Below are positions 35,751-44,838 of a stretch of DNA of 64,000 nt, one piece after another. Location of the stretch: the NCBI GenBank assembly GCA_013298715.1, contig JAAFIQ010000009.1:1-64000 (forward strand), written 5' to 3'. This stretch comes from Bacteroidota bacterium (GTDB lineage: Bacteria; Bacteroidota; Bacteroidia; B-17B0; Aurantibacillaceae). Below the pieces are notes generated by a model. The model was not told where the DNA came from. It ran no database searches and saw only the letters and a list, made by a program, of their open reading frames with translations. The stretch's first letter is position 1; the number at the start of each line of letters is the position of its first letter. Made by a program: the position numbers and the translations under genes.

Positions 35751-38700
35751 TTATAGTTTAATAAACTCCAAACAGAAGCTTGCGCCAGTTTTATTTTTCT
35801 TATTAAACCATACCTTGCCCCCAAAACTTTGCATACTGCTTTTTACAATTGCTAAGCCCAAGCCACTTCCTGTATTTTTAGTGGTGAAATTAGGAGTAAA
35901 TAGTCTTTGTTCTATTTCCGGGCTTATACCAATTCCATTATCGGTAATTGTAAATACAACACTATTATCCATTTCAGTTTTTGAAATTTCAATTTTAGCA
36001 TCTGAAATAGTTTCGAGTGCTTGTACTGCATTTTTAATAAGGTTGTTAAACACACGTAAAGCTTGGTCTTTATCACCTTTTACAAATAGTGGAGGGCCTG
36101 CCGTATGATTTATAATTGTAACTTCATTGTTATTTTGAAATAATAAAACGGCAGAATTTATAACTTCAGTTATATTAATAGACCCTAACTCGGGCGTTGG
36201 CAATTTTGCAAAGTTGCTAAACTCGGTTGCAATATTAGCAAGTGTATCAATTTGTTCAATAATACTGTTGCTTGCCTTCTCAAATCTTTCTTTAAAATTT
36301 TCATCATCGCTTTTTATAACGTGTTGTAAGTATTGTAAATTCAGCTTCATGGGGGTTAGCGGGTTTTTAATTTCGTGCGCTACTTGTTTGGCCATTTCAC
36401 GCCATGCACTTTCTCGTTCGCTTTGCGCCAATAAATTAGCGCTTTGTTCTAATTTTAAAAGCATTTGATTGTATTCGCTTATTAATTTACCAATTTCATC
36501 GTTACTTTGCCAAACTATGGTTTCGTTTTTGCCGCCTAAATTTATACGTGATAATTGTTGTTGAATAAGGCGCAACGGCCTTGTAATATAGCTCGCCAAC
36601 ACTAAACCTACAAAAATACTTATCACAAAAAGTATTACGTAAATATTTATTAAGGCACTTATAATATTTGATAACTCATTTGTTAAATCGTTTTGTTTTG
36701 CAAAGTAAGGCAGGTTTAAAAAACCAATAATTTGTTTGTTGGCGTTGTAAAGCGGACTATAGTAAGATAAGTAATTTAAATTCCCGGCTTTTTCGTTTGC
36801 ACAAATACCAGAACTTTGATTATTCATTAAATCCGTAAAAGCAGCTTTATTTACAAGATTTGAGGCTAAACCTAATTCATACAATCTACTTTGACTTGTA
36901 TTAAATAAAAAACCTTTAGCATCGTACAAACTGATGTCTGTATTAAATAAATGCGCATACTCTTTTAACTTGGTGTTAATTAATTCTTTTTGAATTGGAT
37001 TAAAAAGTGCATCGGGTTTAAAAATAGCTTGTAACTCGTTTGTAATTGTTACCGATTTTTCTGACAACTGTTTTTTATTATCTGTTTCAAACTGCTTACT
37101 AACAAGAGAACCAGATATAAACGCAACCGAACTTAAAGCAAGTAATAGTAAAACAATAATAATGCTTTGAATTCTCCGCGTAAGCGATGTTGTTTTAAAT
37201 ACCGAAGTATAAACAACAAGGTAAAATCCAAACAATAAGAAACTGAGTAATGAAAACAGAAGAAGAATGTAGGAATTGTATGTGAAAAAATATTTCCAAT
37301 CGCTTGTTTTTTCGCTAATAATCACGGTTGTTGATTCTTCTGGATAAAAGTAATAATGATTGTAGCTTTTGTTAGTTGATGCGAGTGTAGAAGAGTCTGA
37401 AAGTAAAAATGGATAATTAAAATCGCCGTACCTAGTTGTAGTTTGCTTGTTACGGTATACGGCGTAAGTTATGTACTTTTGTTTTTCGGGCCGCTGTTGT
37501 GATTGATCTAAAAACAAATCCGGAAAACTCCCTAAATCCTCAAATTGTTTGGGTTCTAATAAAACAAATAACTTTTTATCGTCAATGTTTACTTGTGCTA
37601 TGTACCTTGCATTTTCTTTATGTTTTTCAATAAAAAATATTTTTTTAGAAAAGCTAGTGTCAGATTGGTACTGCATTTGATCTAAAAAAAATCCTTCGTT
37701 CAAAAAAATACTTTGGGTTGTTTCTAAAAGTGGGGTGCAATCTTTATCAAACATACTAAACTCAACGTCGTATTTATTAAAATAGCCACCAAAATACGTT
37801 TGCTTTAAATATTGTTTTAGTGCCTCACCACTCATAGGTAGCACGTTGATTAAATTTTTTAATTTTTCATCTGCTTTAAATTTATCAATCAAAGGTTCGT
37901 ATTCACTTGGCAAACTTATATCCTGGCGTTCGTTAAGTTTGTAACTTAAAAATTCAAAATCTAATACCTTGTTTTTTGAAATGTAAAAATTAAGTATTCC
38001 TGTTAAAAGCGCACTTGCCAACATCAATTGCGCACCAATAACAAATGCATTATTTTTAATTGCTAAAAAATGAAATGCATAAATTAAAGAGAGTAAAATG
38101 AGAGGCCACAACACTATATACCATTTTAGGTTCGTATCAAAAAAGTAAACAAAGAAACATAAACCTGCTAATGAAATAAAATTTATAGCCGTATTTTTAA
38201 AATTTATTAATACAAGTTTTAACAAATTATTGCTTAGTACAATCACGGCCAACATATTTAGTATAAGTGTCGCCAAAGCAAGCCATGCCGTTGCCTTGAT
38301 ATTAAACACACTTAAGAAATCAAAATTTAAGGTAGAGTTGGTAATTAAACTTTTTACGCTATGATTAAACTGGAAAGTTGCAATAAAAATTACTAGAATA
38401 TGAAAGAACCAAGTTGCGTTTTTAGTAAGTGTAAGAGAAATTAAAAGTGTTGCAAGTAAGGCGAAATAGATTAAAAAAATGCTATTTAAAAAAATATCAT
38501 TCAAATAATAATTAAGCTGCGATTGAGCATTACTAAACAATTGCACATTGTACAACTGTGTTTGCAAAAGAAAGCCAGGTGTGTAAAAAGTTAAGACAAA
38601 TTTTAAAACAATTGGCAGAATTAAACTTAAAAGTAAGCCTAATTTAGAATAATTTTTTTGAAAATAGAGCAAACCTGCGGCCAGAAATAAAATTAAGCTC

Positions 38701-39299
38701 AAATAAAAAAAAACTGAACACCATGATGAGACTGATTCACTCAGATAATTCCTTTCGGTTCCTTTTAGGCTGAAAAGTGTAATACCGTCTAAAACTACTT
38801 TTGTTTGTTCGTTATTTTTAAACTCAATCTCAATTTGAGCTGGAACATTAAGCCAAGCAGCAAACTGGTTTTGTAAATAATTATTTTGTAAACTATAATT
38901 TGATTTGATTTTTGAAATACTAACAGCGCATAAATTTTTTGAAGTATTTTTAAAATAAATGTAAAAACCACTTTTTAATGTAAGTATGCCTTGATTTTTA
39001 TTGAATACTTTATGGTTGAAGATAGATTCAGGTTCACTTCCAAACCACTCAACTAAGCTATCGTTTTTAAATAAATATGAACTGTAATTAGAATTACGAA
39101 AATTTTTTGTCGCTTCAGTGTCATCCAGAAGCAAGAGATTTTGAGAAACACAATTTGTTTTTAATGCCTGAATATCCTTACACAAATTTGAAGCAATTTG
39201 TGGCAACGTAAATTTGTTAGTTTGGTAATAAACCAAAGTAAGTACTAGCGAAATAACCGCCAGGCCCAGTAATAACCAAGTAATTTTTAGGCGTTTCAC
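35751..39299 (-). CDS. Large NtrY-like membrane histidine kinase
   Basis: The protein has 1182 residues. There are two helix-rich membrane parts: one or two N-terminal helices, then a block of about seven helices (about 190-450). A second extracytoplasmic domain (about 450-660 and 740-870) is flanked by helices. HAMP follows near 890-945. The dimerisation site is AHEIKNPLTPMKLNLQYLQ, with the phospho-histidine in HEIKNP. The HATPase has DNGIGIS and GSGLGLAIVKSS. NtrY-type kinases usually pair with an NtrC-like regulator, but none is adjacent. The long extra membrane region is unusual, compared with the usual NtrY length of about 700-750. Confidence 0.9.
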   Translation of the reverse strand: MKRLKITWLLLGLAVISLVLTLVYYQTNKFTLPQIASNLCKDIQALKTNCVSQNLLLLDDTEATKNFRNSNYSSYLFKNDSLVEWFGSEPESIFNHKVFNKNQGILTLKSGFYIYFKNTSKNLCAVSISKIKSNYSLQNNYLQNQFAAWLNVPAQIEIEFKNNEQTKVVLDGITLFSLKGTERNYLSESVSSWCSVFFYLSLILFLAAGLLYFQKNYSKLGLLLSLILPIVLKFVLTFYTPGFLLQTQLYNVQLFSNAQSQLNYYLNDIFLNSIFLIYFALLATLLISLTLTKNATWFFHILVIFIATFQFNHSVKSLITNSTLNFDFLSVFNIKATAWLALATLILNMLAVIVLSNNLLKLVLINFKNTAINFISLAGLCFFVYFFDTNLKWYIVLWPLILLSLIYAFHFLAIKNNAFVIGAQLMLASALLTGILNFYISKNKVLDFEFLSYKLNERQDISLPSEYEPLIDKFKADEKLKNLINVLPMSGEALKQYLKQTYFGGYFNKYDVEFSMFDKDCTPLLETTQSIFLNEGFFLDQMQYQSDTSFSKKIFFIEKHKENARYIAQVNIDDKKLFVLLEPKQFEDLGSFPDLFLDQSQQRPEKQKYITYAVYRNKQTTTRYGDFNYPFLLSDSSTLASTNKSYNHYYFYPEESTTVIISEKTSDWKYFFTYNSYILLLFSLLSFLLFGFYLVVYTSVFKTTSLTRRIQSIIIVLLLLALSSVAFISGSLVSKQFETDNKKQLSEKSVTITNELQAIFKPDALFNPIQKELINTKLKEYAHLFNTDISLYDAKGFLFNTSQSRLYELGLASNLVNKAAFTDLMNNQSSGICANEKAGNLNYLSYYSPLYNANKQIIGFLNLPYFAKQNDLTNELSNIISALINIYVILFVISIFVGLVLASYITRPLRLIQQQLSRINLGGKNETIVWQSNDEIGKLISEYNQMLLKLEQSANLLAQSERESAWREMAKQVAHEIKNPLTPMKLNLQYLQHVIKSDDENFKERFEKASNSIIEQIDTLANIATEFSNFAKLPTPELGSINITEVINSAVLLFQNNNEVTIINHTAGPPLFVKGDKDQALRVFNNLIKNAVQALETISDAKIEISKTEMDNSVVFTITDNGIGISPEIEQRLFTPNFTTKNTGSGLGLAIVKSSMQSFGGKVWFNKKNKTGASFCLEFIKL

Positions 39300-39417
39300 A
39301 AAAATGTACTAATTTTTCAAATTTATAGTATTTTAATTGAACTTATTTAAAAAAGAGGTGTATTAATTGGTAATTAATTAGTATTTTGCATAGTTTTTTA
39401 AAACCTTTTTACACATT

Positions 39418-42132
39418 ATGAGTACGGAACAAACATCTTTTAAAAACCCTGAATTTCCTGAGCTTACGCAAAAGTTCAAACTTTTCCCTTATTTAAATCA
39501 AAAAATAGCCATGATACTAATTGGCTTAATTGGTTTTTCGTTTTATATAGGTTCTTACAATGGAGAGTATGCCTTAGATGACGGGATTATTATTCATCAA
39601 AACGATCACGTAATTAAAGGAACTGCCGGTATTTGGGGAATTTTGACCAAAGATGCGTATGAAAGTTTTTACCGCCGCATGTGCGCTACCGATCAGTTGG
39701 CTGGGGGCCGCTACCGTCCTTTATCTGTTGTTAGTTTTGCTATTGAACAAGAATTTATTGGCTCATACCGAAGCGGCTTATATAACCAAACACGAGATTT
39801 GAATAATAACGGGGTATTAGATCCTGGAAAAGTAAATTGGACCACCGAATGTGGAAGACCCGAATCGCAATACGAATACAACGATTTTGTTGATCTTAAT
39901 AATAACGGAAAAGCTGAAGGGAACGAATGTTATCCTTGCTGGGATTTAAACAAAGATTTTAAAAATCAAACCGATGAGGATTTAAACGTGGACGGTGTTT
40001 TTAACGAGGTAGACTGCCAAGTGTATAAGGCTAATATTCGCCACTTTAATAATATTTGGACCTATGCTTTAGGTTGTATTTTTCTCTACTTAGTTTTTGC
40101 CCGCTATTTTTTCCGTTTTAATCAAGATTTAGCTTTCTTAGCGGCCTTGCTATTTACAATGCACCCTATACACAGTGAGGCTATTGCCAACGTAAAAAGT
40201 CGCGATGAAATTTTTTCACTCATTTTTGTCTCGCTCACCTTCCTCTTCTCCTTTAAATACTTAGAAAGTAAAAAGTTACAACACCTCGTTGTGGCTTGTA
40301 TCATGTTCTTATTAGCATTGCTTTCTAAAGAATATGCTATTATGTTGTTAATACTTGTGCCACTTTCAGTTTACACATTTACTGATAACGATGTTTATAA
40401 AAAATACATTAATACAAATGTAGTATACTATATTGCAGGAATTATTATAGCGGCAATTGTTGTAGCCTTTATACACAAGGGAATTGTGAATCCTTTATTT
40501 GGTGGCGAAACAAAAGGTAAGTTATTAACGCGTGGTGTAAGCTTCCTGATTTTCTGTGGCTTATGTTATGTAGCCATTAACTTTATTAATACTTCAAAAA
40601 AGTTTTCAGGTATGAGTAAATTTAAAGTAGATAGTAACATTGTAGCAGTACTTGTTATTTTGTTAGGATTTATTGCCTGCGTTGCTTTTATGACCTTAAT
40701 CAAATACAAACACGATATTAAAGTGCCACCGCCTGCTAAAGCTACAAACGCTTATTGGCTATTTCCTTTTGTTTACATATTTGTAATTTTAATTGGTATA
40801 AACCGCACCATTAAAGAAAATAAATTTTTATCACTAATGGCTTGGTTTGGTTTTATAATGTTGTTTTATGTGGGTATGCGTTGGGTAGCTGTAAAATTAA
40901 AACCTGGTGTACCAGATACTGAAATTTTAAATAATCCTTACTTATTGGCGAATGAGCAAGAACGCTTTTGTACTAAAGCCTTTGTGTTAATGAAGTATTT
41001 AATTTTACAAGTATTCCCGCACCCGTTATCATCTGATTATTCATATAACACCATTCACTACCGTCACTTTAAAGATTGGGATTTCTTATTGGCCTTTATT
41101 ATTCATTTAGGATTATTGTTCTCGGGCATTGTCTTATCATTACGTCGCCATGTGCTTGGTTTCTGTATTATGGTATACATTTTATTTGCTTTACTAATTG
41201 GTAATGTGTTAATGGATGTAGGTGCCACCATGGGCGAACGTTTAATATTCCATTCAAACATTGGTTTCTGTATTGCTATGGCTTGGTTTATTTTAAAAGG
41301 ATTTGAGAAATTACAAAACATATCTTTAGGAGTTCGAAGAGCTGTTATCAGCATTTTAGTTTTAGCAATTGGTGTTGGCTACGGCTGCAAATGCTGGGAA
41401 CGTAGCTTAGACTGGAAAAATGATGTAACCTTATTTTTAAAAGACGTAAAAACAATGCCACACTCCGTGCTGGTGCTTGGTAATGCGGGCGCACGTTGGG
41501 TTGATTTAGCAGATACTAAAGAAGTTACTGGTATTCCTTTAGCTGGGCAAGAAAACAAACCTTACAACGATTACAATGGTACTTTAAAAATTACCGACGA
41601 AGATTTAAAAATGTATAAAACAACTAATAAACGCGAGGCTGCCCTTTACAAAGGCGTTGCGTTTTTAAAACATGCGGTTGAGTTACACCCACGTTACGTT
41701 AATGGTTATTTAAATTTAGGTTTAGCCCATTTTAAATTACGTAAAGATTTTGAAGCTTTATACTATTGGAAAAATGCCGAGCGTTTGTATCCTAATAATC
41801 CTTACCTGCGTAGCTACTACCAGGTATATTCTAACGATTTAAAAAACCGTGGTGCGCAATGTTTTAACAGAGGAAGAATGGATAGTGCGGCTTATCACTA
41901 CAACATGGCAACAATTTTAGACCCATACAATGCCGAGGCTTGGTACAATATGGGAGGTGCTTACTTTAACCGTCAAAAGTTTTTGCAAGCTAAATATTGT
42001 TGGGAACGTGCTGTTCAAATTAACCCTAATTACAACGATGCAAAGGCTAACCTTTCGCGCATTACACCAGCTATGCTCGGGCAACAACCAAATGTTAGCG
42101 TACCATTGAAAGCGCCTAAAAACGGGGTTTAA
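39418..42132 (+). CDS. TMTC-like membrane glycosyltransferase/TPR protein with EF-hand-like insert
   Basis: The protein has 904 residues. The N-terminal 600 residues have about 10-12 membrane helices and the GT-C pattern of TMTC-type O-mannosyltransferases: an acidic pair in the first loop (ALDDGIII, D54-D55), GGRYRPLSVVSFA (96-108) and HPIHSEAIANVKSRDE. The C-terminal 250 residues are TPRs. An insert at about 127-200 carries four acidic calcium-loop-like motifs (DLNNNG twice, DLNKDF, DLNVDG) and several cysteines. It may transfer sugar to secreted proteins at the periplasmic face, but the sugar and target are unknown. The cupin gene follows after 1 bp. Confidence 0.82.
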   Translation: MSTEQTSFKNPEFPELTQKFKLFPYLNQKIAMILIGLIGFSFYIGSYNGEYALDDGIIIHQNDHVIKGTAGIWGILTKDAYESFYRRMCATDQLAGGRYRPLSVVSFAIEQEFIGSYRSGLYNQTRDLNNNGVLDPGKVNWTTECGRPESQYEYNDFVDLNNNGKAEGNECYPCWDLNKDFKNQTDEDLNVDGVFNEVDCQVYKANIRHFNNIWTYALGCIFLYLVFARYFFRFNQDLAFLAALLFTMHPIHSEAIANVKSRDEIFSLIFVSLTFLFSFKYLESKKLQHLVVACIMFLLALLSKEYAIMLLILVPLSVYTFTDNDVYKKYINTNVVYYIAGIIIAAIVVAFIHKGIVNPLFGGETKGKLLTRGVSFLIFCGLCYVAINFINTSKKFSGMSKFKVDSNIVAVLVILLGFIACVAFMTLIKYKHDIKVPPPAKATNAYWLFPFVYIFVILIGINRTIKENKFLSLMAWFGFIMLFYVGMRWVAVKLKPGVPDTEILNNPYLLANEQERFCTKAFVLMKYLILQVFPHPLSSDYSYNTIHYRHFKDWDFLLAFIIHLGLLFSGIVLSLRRHVLGFCIMVYILFALLIGNVLMDVGATMGERLIFHSNIGFCIAMAWFILKGFEKLQNISLGVRRAVISILVLAIGVGYGCKCWERSLDWKNDVTLFLKDVKTMPHSVLVLGNAGARWVDLADTKEVTGIPLAGQENKPYNDYNGTLKITDEDLKMYKTTNKREAALYKGVAFLKHAVELHPRYVNGYLNLGLAHFKLRKDFEALYYWKNAERLYPNNPYLRSYYQVYSNDLKNRGAQCFNRGRMDSAAYHYNMATILDPYNAEAWYNMGGAYFNRQKFLQAKYCWERAVQINPNYNDAKANLSRITPAMLGQQPNVSVPLKAPKNGV

Positions 42133-42133
42133 T

Positions 42134-42538
42134 TTGAACTTGGGTTTTAAAATAATTTTTACTTATGTATTGCTGCAATTTTGCAGCAATACTTTTTCTG
42201 CACAAGTTGTAACTGTTGATACTGTTGGCAATACAAGCAAAAGCAATTTATACATAAAAAAAATTAGTGGCGATAGTTTATCGAGCACTTTTTGTATTGT
42301 TATTAAAAATGAAGTTAAAACGCATTACCACCAACTACATAGCGAGAGTATTGTTGTGCTTAGCGGGCAAGGTATAATGAAACTTAATGGAATTGAAAGT
42401 AAAATAAAAAAAGGCGATGTAATTTTTGTACCAAAAAAGACAAAGCACTCAGTTAAAGTTATAGGAGATAAGCCGCTAAAAGTTATTAGCACACAAGCTC
42501 CTTTTTTTGATGGAACCGATAGAATTTTTATAGATTAA
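42134..42538 (+). CDS. Secreted cupin-domain protein, TTG start
   Basis: The protein has 134 residues. It starts with TTG 1 bp after the preceding stop. No in-frame ATG precedes the signal peptide, so TTG is the only sensible start. The signal peptide ends near residue 23 (NTFSAQ). The cupin barrel has the metal site H-x-H plus Glu (THYHQLHSESIVVLSG) and a later His (KKTKHSVKV). It would bind a metal and perhaps a small molecule in the periplasm. It belongs to an apparent operon with the TMTC-like gene and the next T9SS gene (3-bp spacing). Confidence 0.83.
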   Translation: MNLGFKIIFTYVLLQFCSNTFSAQVVTVDTVGNTSKSNLYIKKISGDSLSSTFCIVIKNEVKTHYHQLHSESIVVLSGQGIMKLNGIESKIKKGDVIFVPKKTKHSVKVIGDKPLKVISTQAPFFDGTDRIFID

Positions 42539-42541
42539 GTT

Positions 42542-44632
42542 ATGACAAAAAAGAATATATTTTTAGTAAGTGCGCTTTTAGTGGTGCAACTCGTATCTTC
42601 GCAAACAATTTTTTCAGATAGATTTAGTACCTACACATTGAATGCCTTTAACAATGGCTCTGTTACTACAACGTATTCAACCATTCCGCAAAACTACAGT
42701 TTAATTAACGATGGCAGAAATAACAACATAGGCACTATTTACAATCCCAATGCGCCTTTTAATGTGGCAGGATTTAAAAAAACAGGATGGGCACTTGTAA
42801 AAAATAATTCAGAAAACGATACCTTTTTGGTAAGCACAAGTTGGTTTGATACTATTACGAATCCTGCAAATAGATGGATAATTTCTCCACCAATAGCTGT
42901 TACAACAAATAATATGCTTACTTGGTTAGCAAAAAGTGCAGACTATGTGTATCCTGAAAAATACGAAGTATATGTAACAAATAAAACTGGTTCGCTTACG
43001 CCAAATGATTTTACAACCGCCGATAGATTTTTTGAAACCGCAGCATTAAACTTGAATTTACAAGGTGGCGAAAATCCTTACTGGACAAGTAGAGCGGTTA
43101 ATCTTTCATCTTTTTCTGGTCAAACCATACGTTTTGCTTTTAGAAATATATCGCTCGATAAATACCAACTTTGGATCGATGACATTAAAATTTTGCAAGT
43201 AAACACAAGCCTTGATGCCAAAGTCATAGCAAGTAACTTTAATAAATTTAATTTAACCACAGGTTCATCGCCAGTAGGTATAGTAATTGAAAATTTGGGT
43301 TCAACCCCAATTACTAATTGTTTTATTAATTACAAGGTTGGTAATTCTTCTATTCAATCGCAGTCGGTTTCGTTTTCGCCACCTCTCACCTATTCAGAGG
43401 TAAGATCACAATCCTTTACAGGTTTAATTGCCTTAACCACGGCAAGTTTGTATCCGCTAAAATGTTGGGTGAGTAATGTAAATGGGCAGGTAGATAATAA
43501 TAGTAGTAACGATAGTACAAGCTCATTTATATCTTTTCAATCAAGCAAACCACGTAAATCTGTTTTGGTAGAGCAGTTTGTAAGCGCCTTTGATCCTCAA
43601 ACTCCTGAAGGACAAAATAAACTAGAAACATTACAAAATGATTCGGTTGTTGTTGTTAATTTGCATTGCAACGATTCTATAAAAACTCCAGGCCTTAATC
43701 TTATTGTTTCTGATTACAAAAAAAACACAACAACAGCTTTAATTGATAGGCAGTACTTACCAAGTTTAGAAACCTACGCCACCTTACCTCAAAATTATCA
43801 AGCGCAGATAAATTCTCGCCTTGGCTCAGTTAGTCCTGCCTCGGTAAGTATTATTAATAAAAATTATAACACGGGTACAAGAGAATTGAGCTTTACTGTT
43901 AAGGCAGATTTTATAGGAAGTGTGATTGGAGATTACCGTTTGAATGCTTACTTAACAGAAAATTTAGTTACTGGTTTTATGCCTGATACCTCCTTAAATG
44001 GCTTTAATCAAGTGTCGGGATTTTACAATGTAAGTTGGAGCGCCTACTATCAGAAAGGTTATTATAACACACAAATAAATGCGCACATTTTAAATAGCAA
44101 TTTATATAAACATCAAAACACGCTAATCCATACATTTGATTCGCCCTACGGAGTTACAGGAACTCCTGCAAATGCACCTGTTTTAGCAGGTACAAGCATT
44201 ACAAAAACCTATTCTTATACTTTACCTACAACAACTGTAAACGTAAATAAATTTATTGCAGATAACATTTACATTGTAGCCTATTTAGCAGAAAACAGTT
44301 ATGAGGCAAATTTTAGAAATATTATAAACGTTGCAAAAACAAAACTAACAGCAAATGCAGAGGTAGTTGGTGTTGGAGAATTTTTATATAAAAATAAATT
44401 GGTTTCTGTTTTCCCAAATCCAAGTAATGGAAAATTTTATGTAACCAGTTTAAATAAATTTAAACATATTGAAGTTTTAGATTTATTGGGAAAAACGGTG
44501 TTTAGCCAAGAACATACAAATACCCAAAACTTTATAAGTATAGATTTAGGTGCTATCACTACAGGAACATACTTACTAAAATGCATATCTGAGGGCAGTA
44601 TTGAAATTAAAAAAATTGTAGTAAGCGAGTAA
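42542..44632 (+). CDS. T9SS type A protein with choice-of-anchor J and Omp28-like region
   Basis: The protein has 696 residues. A signal peptide (to about residue 20) is followed by a choice-of-anchor J jelly-roll domain (about 50-220, RWIISPPIAV through FRNISLDKYQLWIDDIKIL). Then comes a middle region resembling Omp28-type proteins (RKSVLVEQFVSA, LNLIVSDYKK). It ends in a T9SS type A sorting domain (LVSVFPNPSNGKFYV...SIEIKKIVVSE). It is likely a surface or secreted protein. Last gene before tRNA-Leu. Confidence 0.88.
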   Translation: MTKKNIFLVSALLVVQLVSSQTIFSDRFSTYTLNAFNNGSVTTTYSTIPQNYSLINDGRNNNIGTIYNPNAPFNVAGFKKTGWALVKNNSENDTFLVSTSWFDTITNPANRWIISPPIAVTTNNMLTWLAKSADYVYPEKYEVYVTNKTGSLTPNDFTTADRFFETAALNLNLQGGENPYWTSRAVNLSSFSGQTIRFAFRNISLDKYQLWIDDIKILQVNTSLDAKVIASNFNKFNLTTGSSPVGIVIENLGSTPITNCFINYKVGNSSIQSQSVSFSPPLTYSEVRSQSFTGLIALTTASLYPLKCWVSNVNGQVDNNSSNDSTSSFISFQSSKPRKSVLVEQFVSAFDPQTPEGQNKLETLQNDSVVVVNLHCNDSIKTPGLNLIVSDYKKNTTTALIDRQYLPSLETYATLPQNYQAQINSRLGSVSPASVSIINKNYNTGTRELSFTVKADFIGSVIGDYRLNAYLTENLVTGFMPDTSLNGFNQVSGFYNVSWSAYYQKGYYNTQINAHILNSNLYKHQNTLIHTFDSPYGVTGTPANAPVLAGTSITKTYSYTLPTTTVNVNKFIADNIYIVAYLAENSYEANFRNIINVAKTKLTANAEVVGVGEFLYKNKLVSVFPNPSNGKFYVTSLNKFKHIEVLDLLGKTVFSQEHTNTQNFISIDLGAITTGTYLLKCISEGSIEIKKIVVSE

Positions 44633-44649
44633 TAATTCTCAAAAATTAG

Positions 44650-44657
44650 TATATTTG
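44650..44657 (+). promoter_or_regulatory. -7 element of tRNA-Leu
   Basis: TATATTTG matches TAnnTTTG exactly and lies 11 bp before the tRNA. I see no good -33 element at the usual distance. Confidence 0.5.
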
Positions 44658-44667
44658 CAGTCGCTTT

Positions 44668-44749
44668 GCAGGTGTGGCGTAATTGGCAGCCGCGCCAGAC
44701 TTAGGATCTGGTGCCGAAAGGCGTGGGGGTTCGAGTCCCTTCACCTGTA
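44668..44749 (+). tRNA. tRNA-Leu (anticodon TAG)
   Basis: It is 82 nt long. The acceptor stem has six Watson-Crick pairs plus a G-T at 1-72. The anticodon stem CCAGA/TCTGG closes loop CTTAGGA with anticodon TAG. A long variable arm (TGCCGAAAGGCG) marks a class II tRNA. It reads CUA codons. CCA is not encoded. The serine recombinase gene lies just beyond its terminator. Confidence 0.93.
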
Positions 44750-44754
44750 CTAAA

Positions 44755-44794
44755 CCGGACTTTTCTAATAAATTTAGAGAGTCCGGCTTTTTTA
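44755..44794 (+). terminator. Terminator after tRNA-Leu
   Basis: CCGGACT pairs with AGTCCGG, followed by C and a run of seven T. Confidence 0.8.
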
Positions 44795-44838
44795 TTTCTC
44801 CCAAAACCTTTGATGTGTGGGCAACACAGCCAATCACA

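Noticed and set aside
35729-35824. N-terminal extension of the sterol desaturase family protein
   Set aside because: It overlaps the kinase gene and lacks the expected N-terminus. ATG 35728 gives a normal start.
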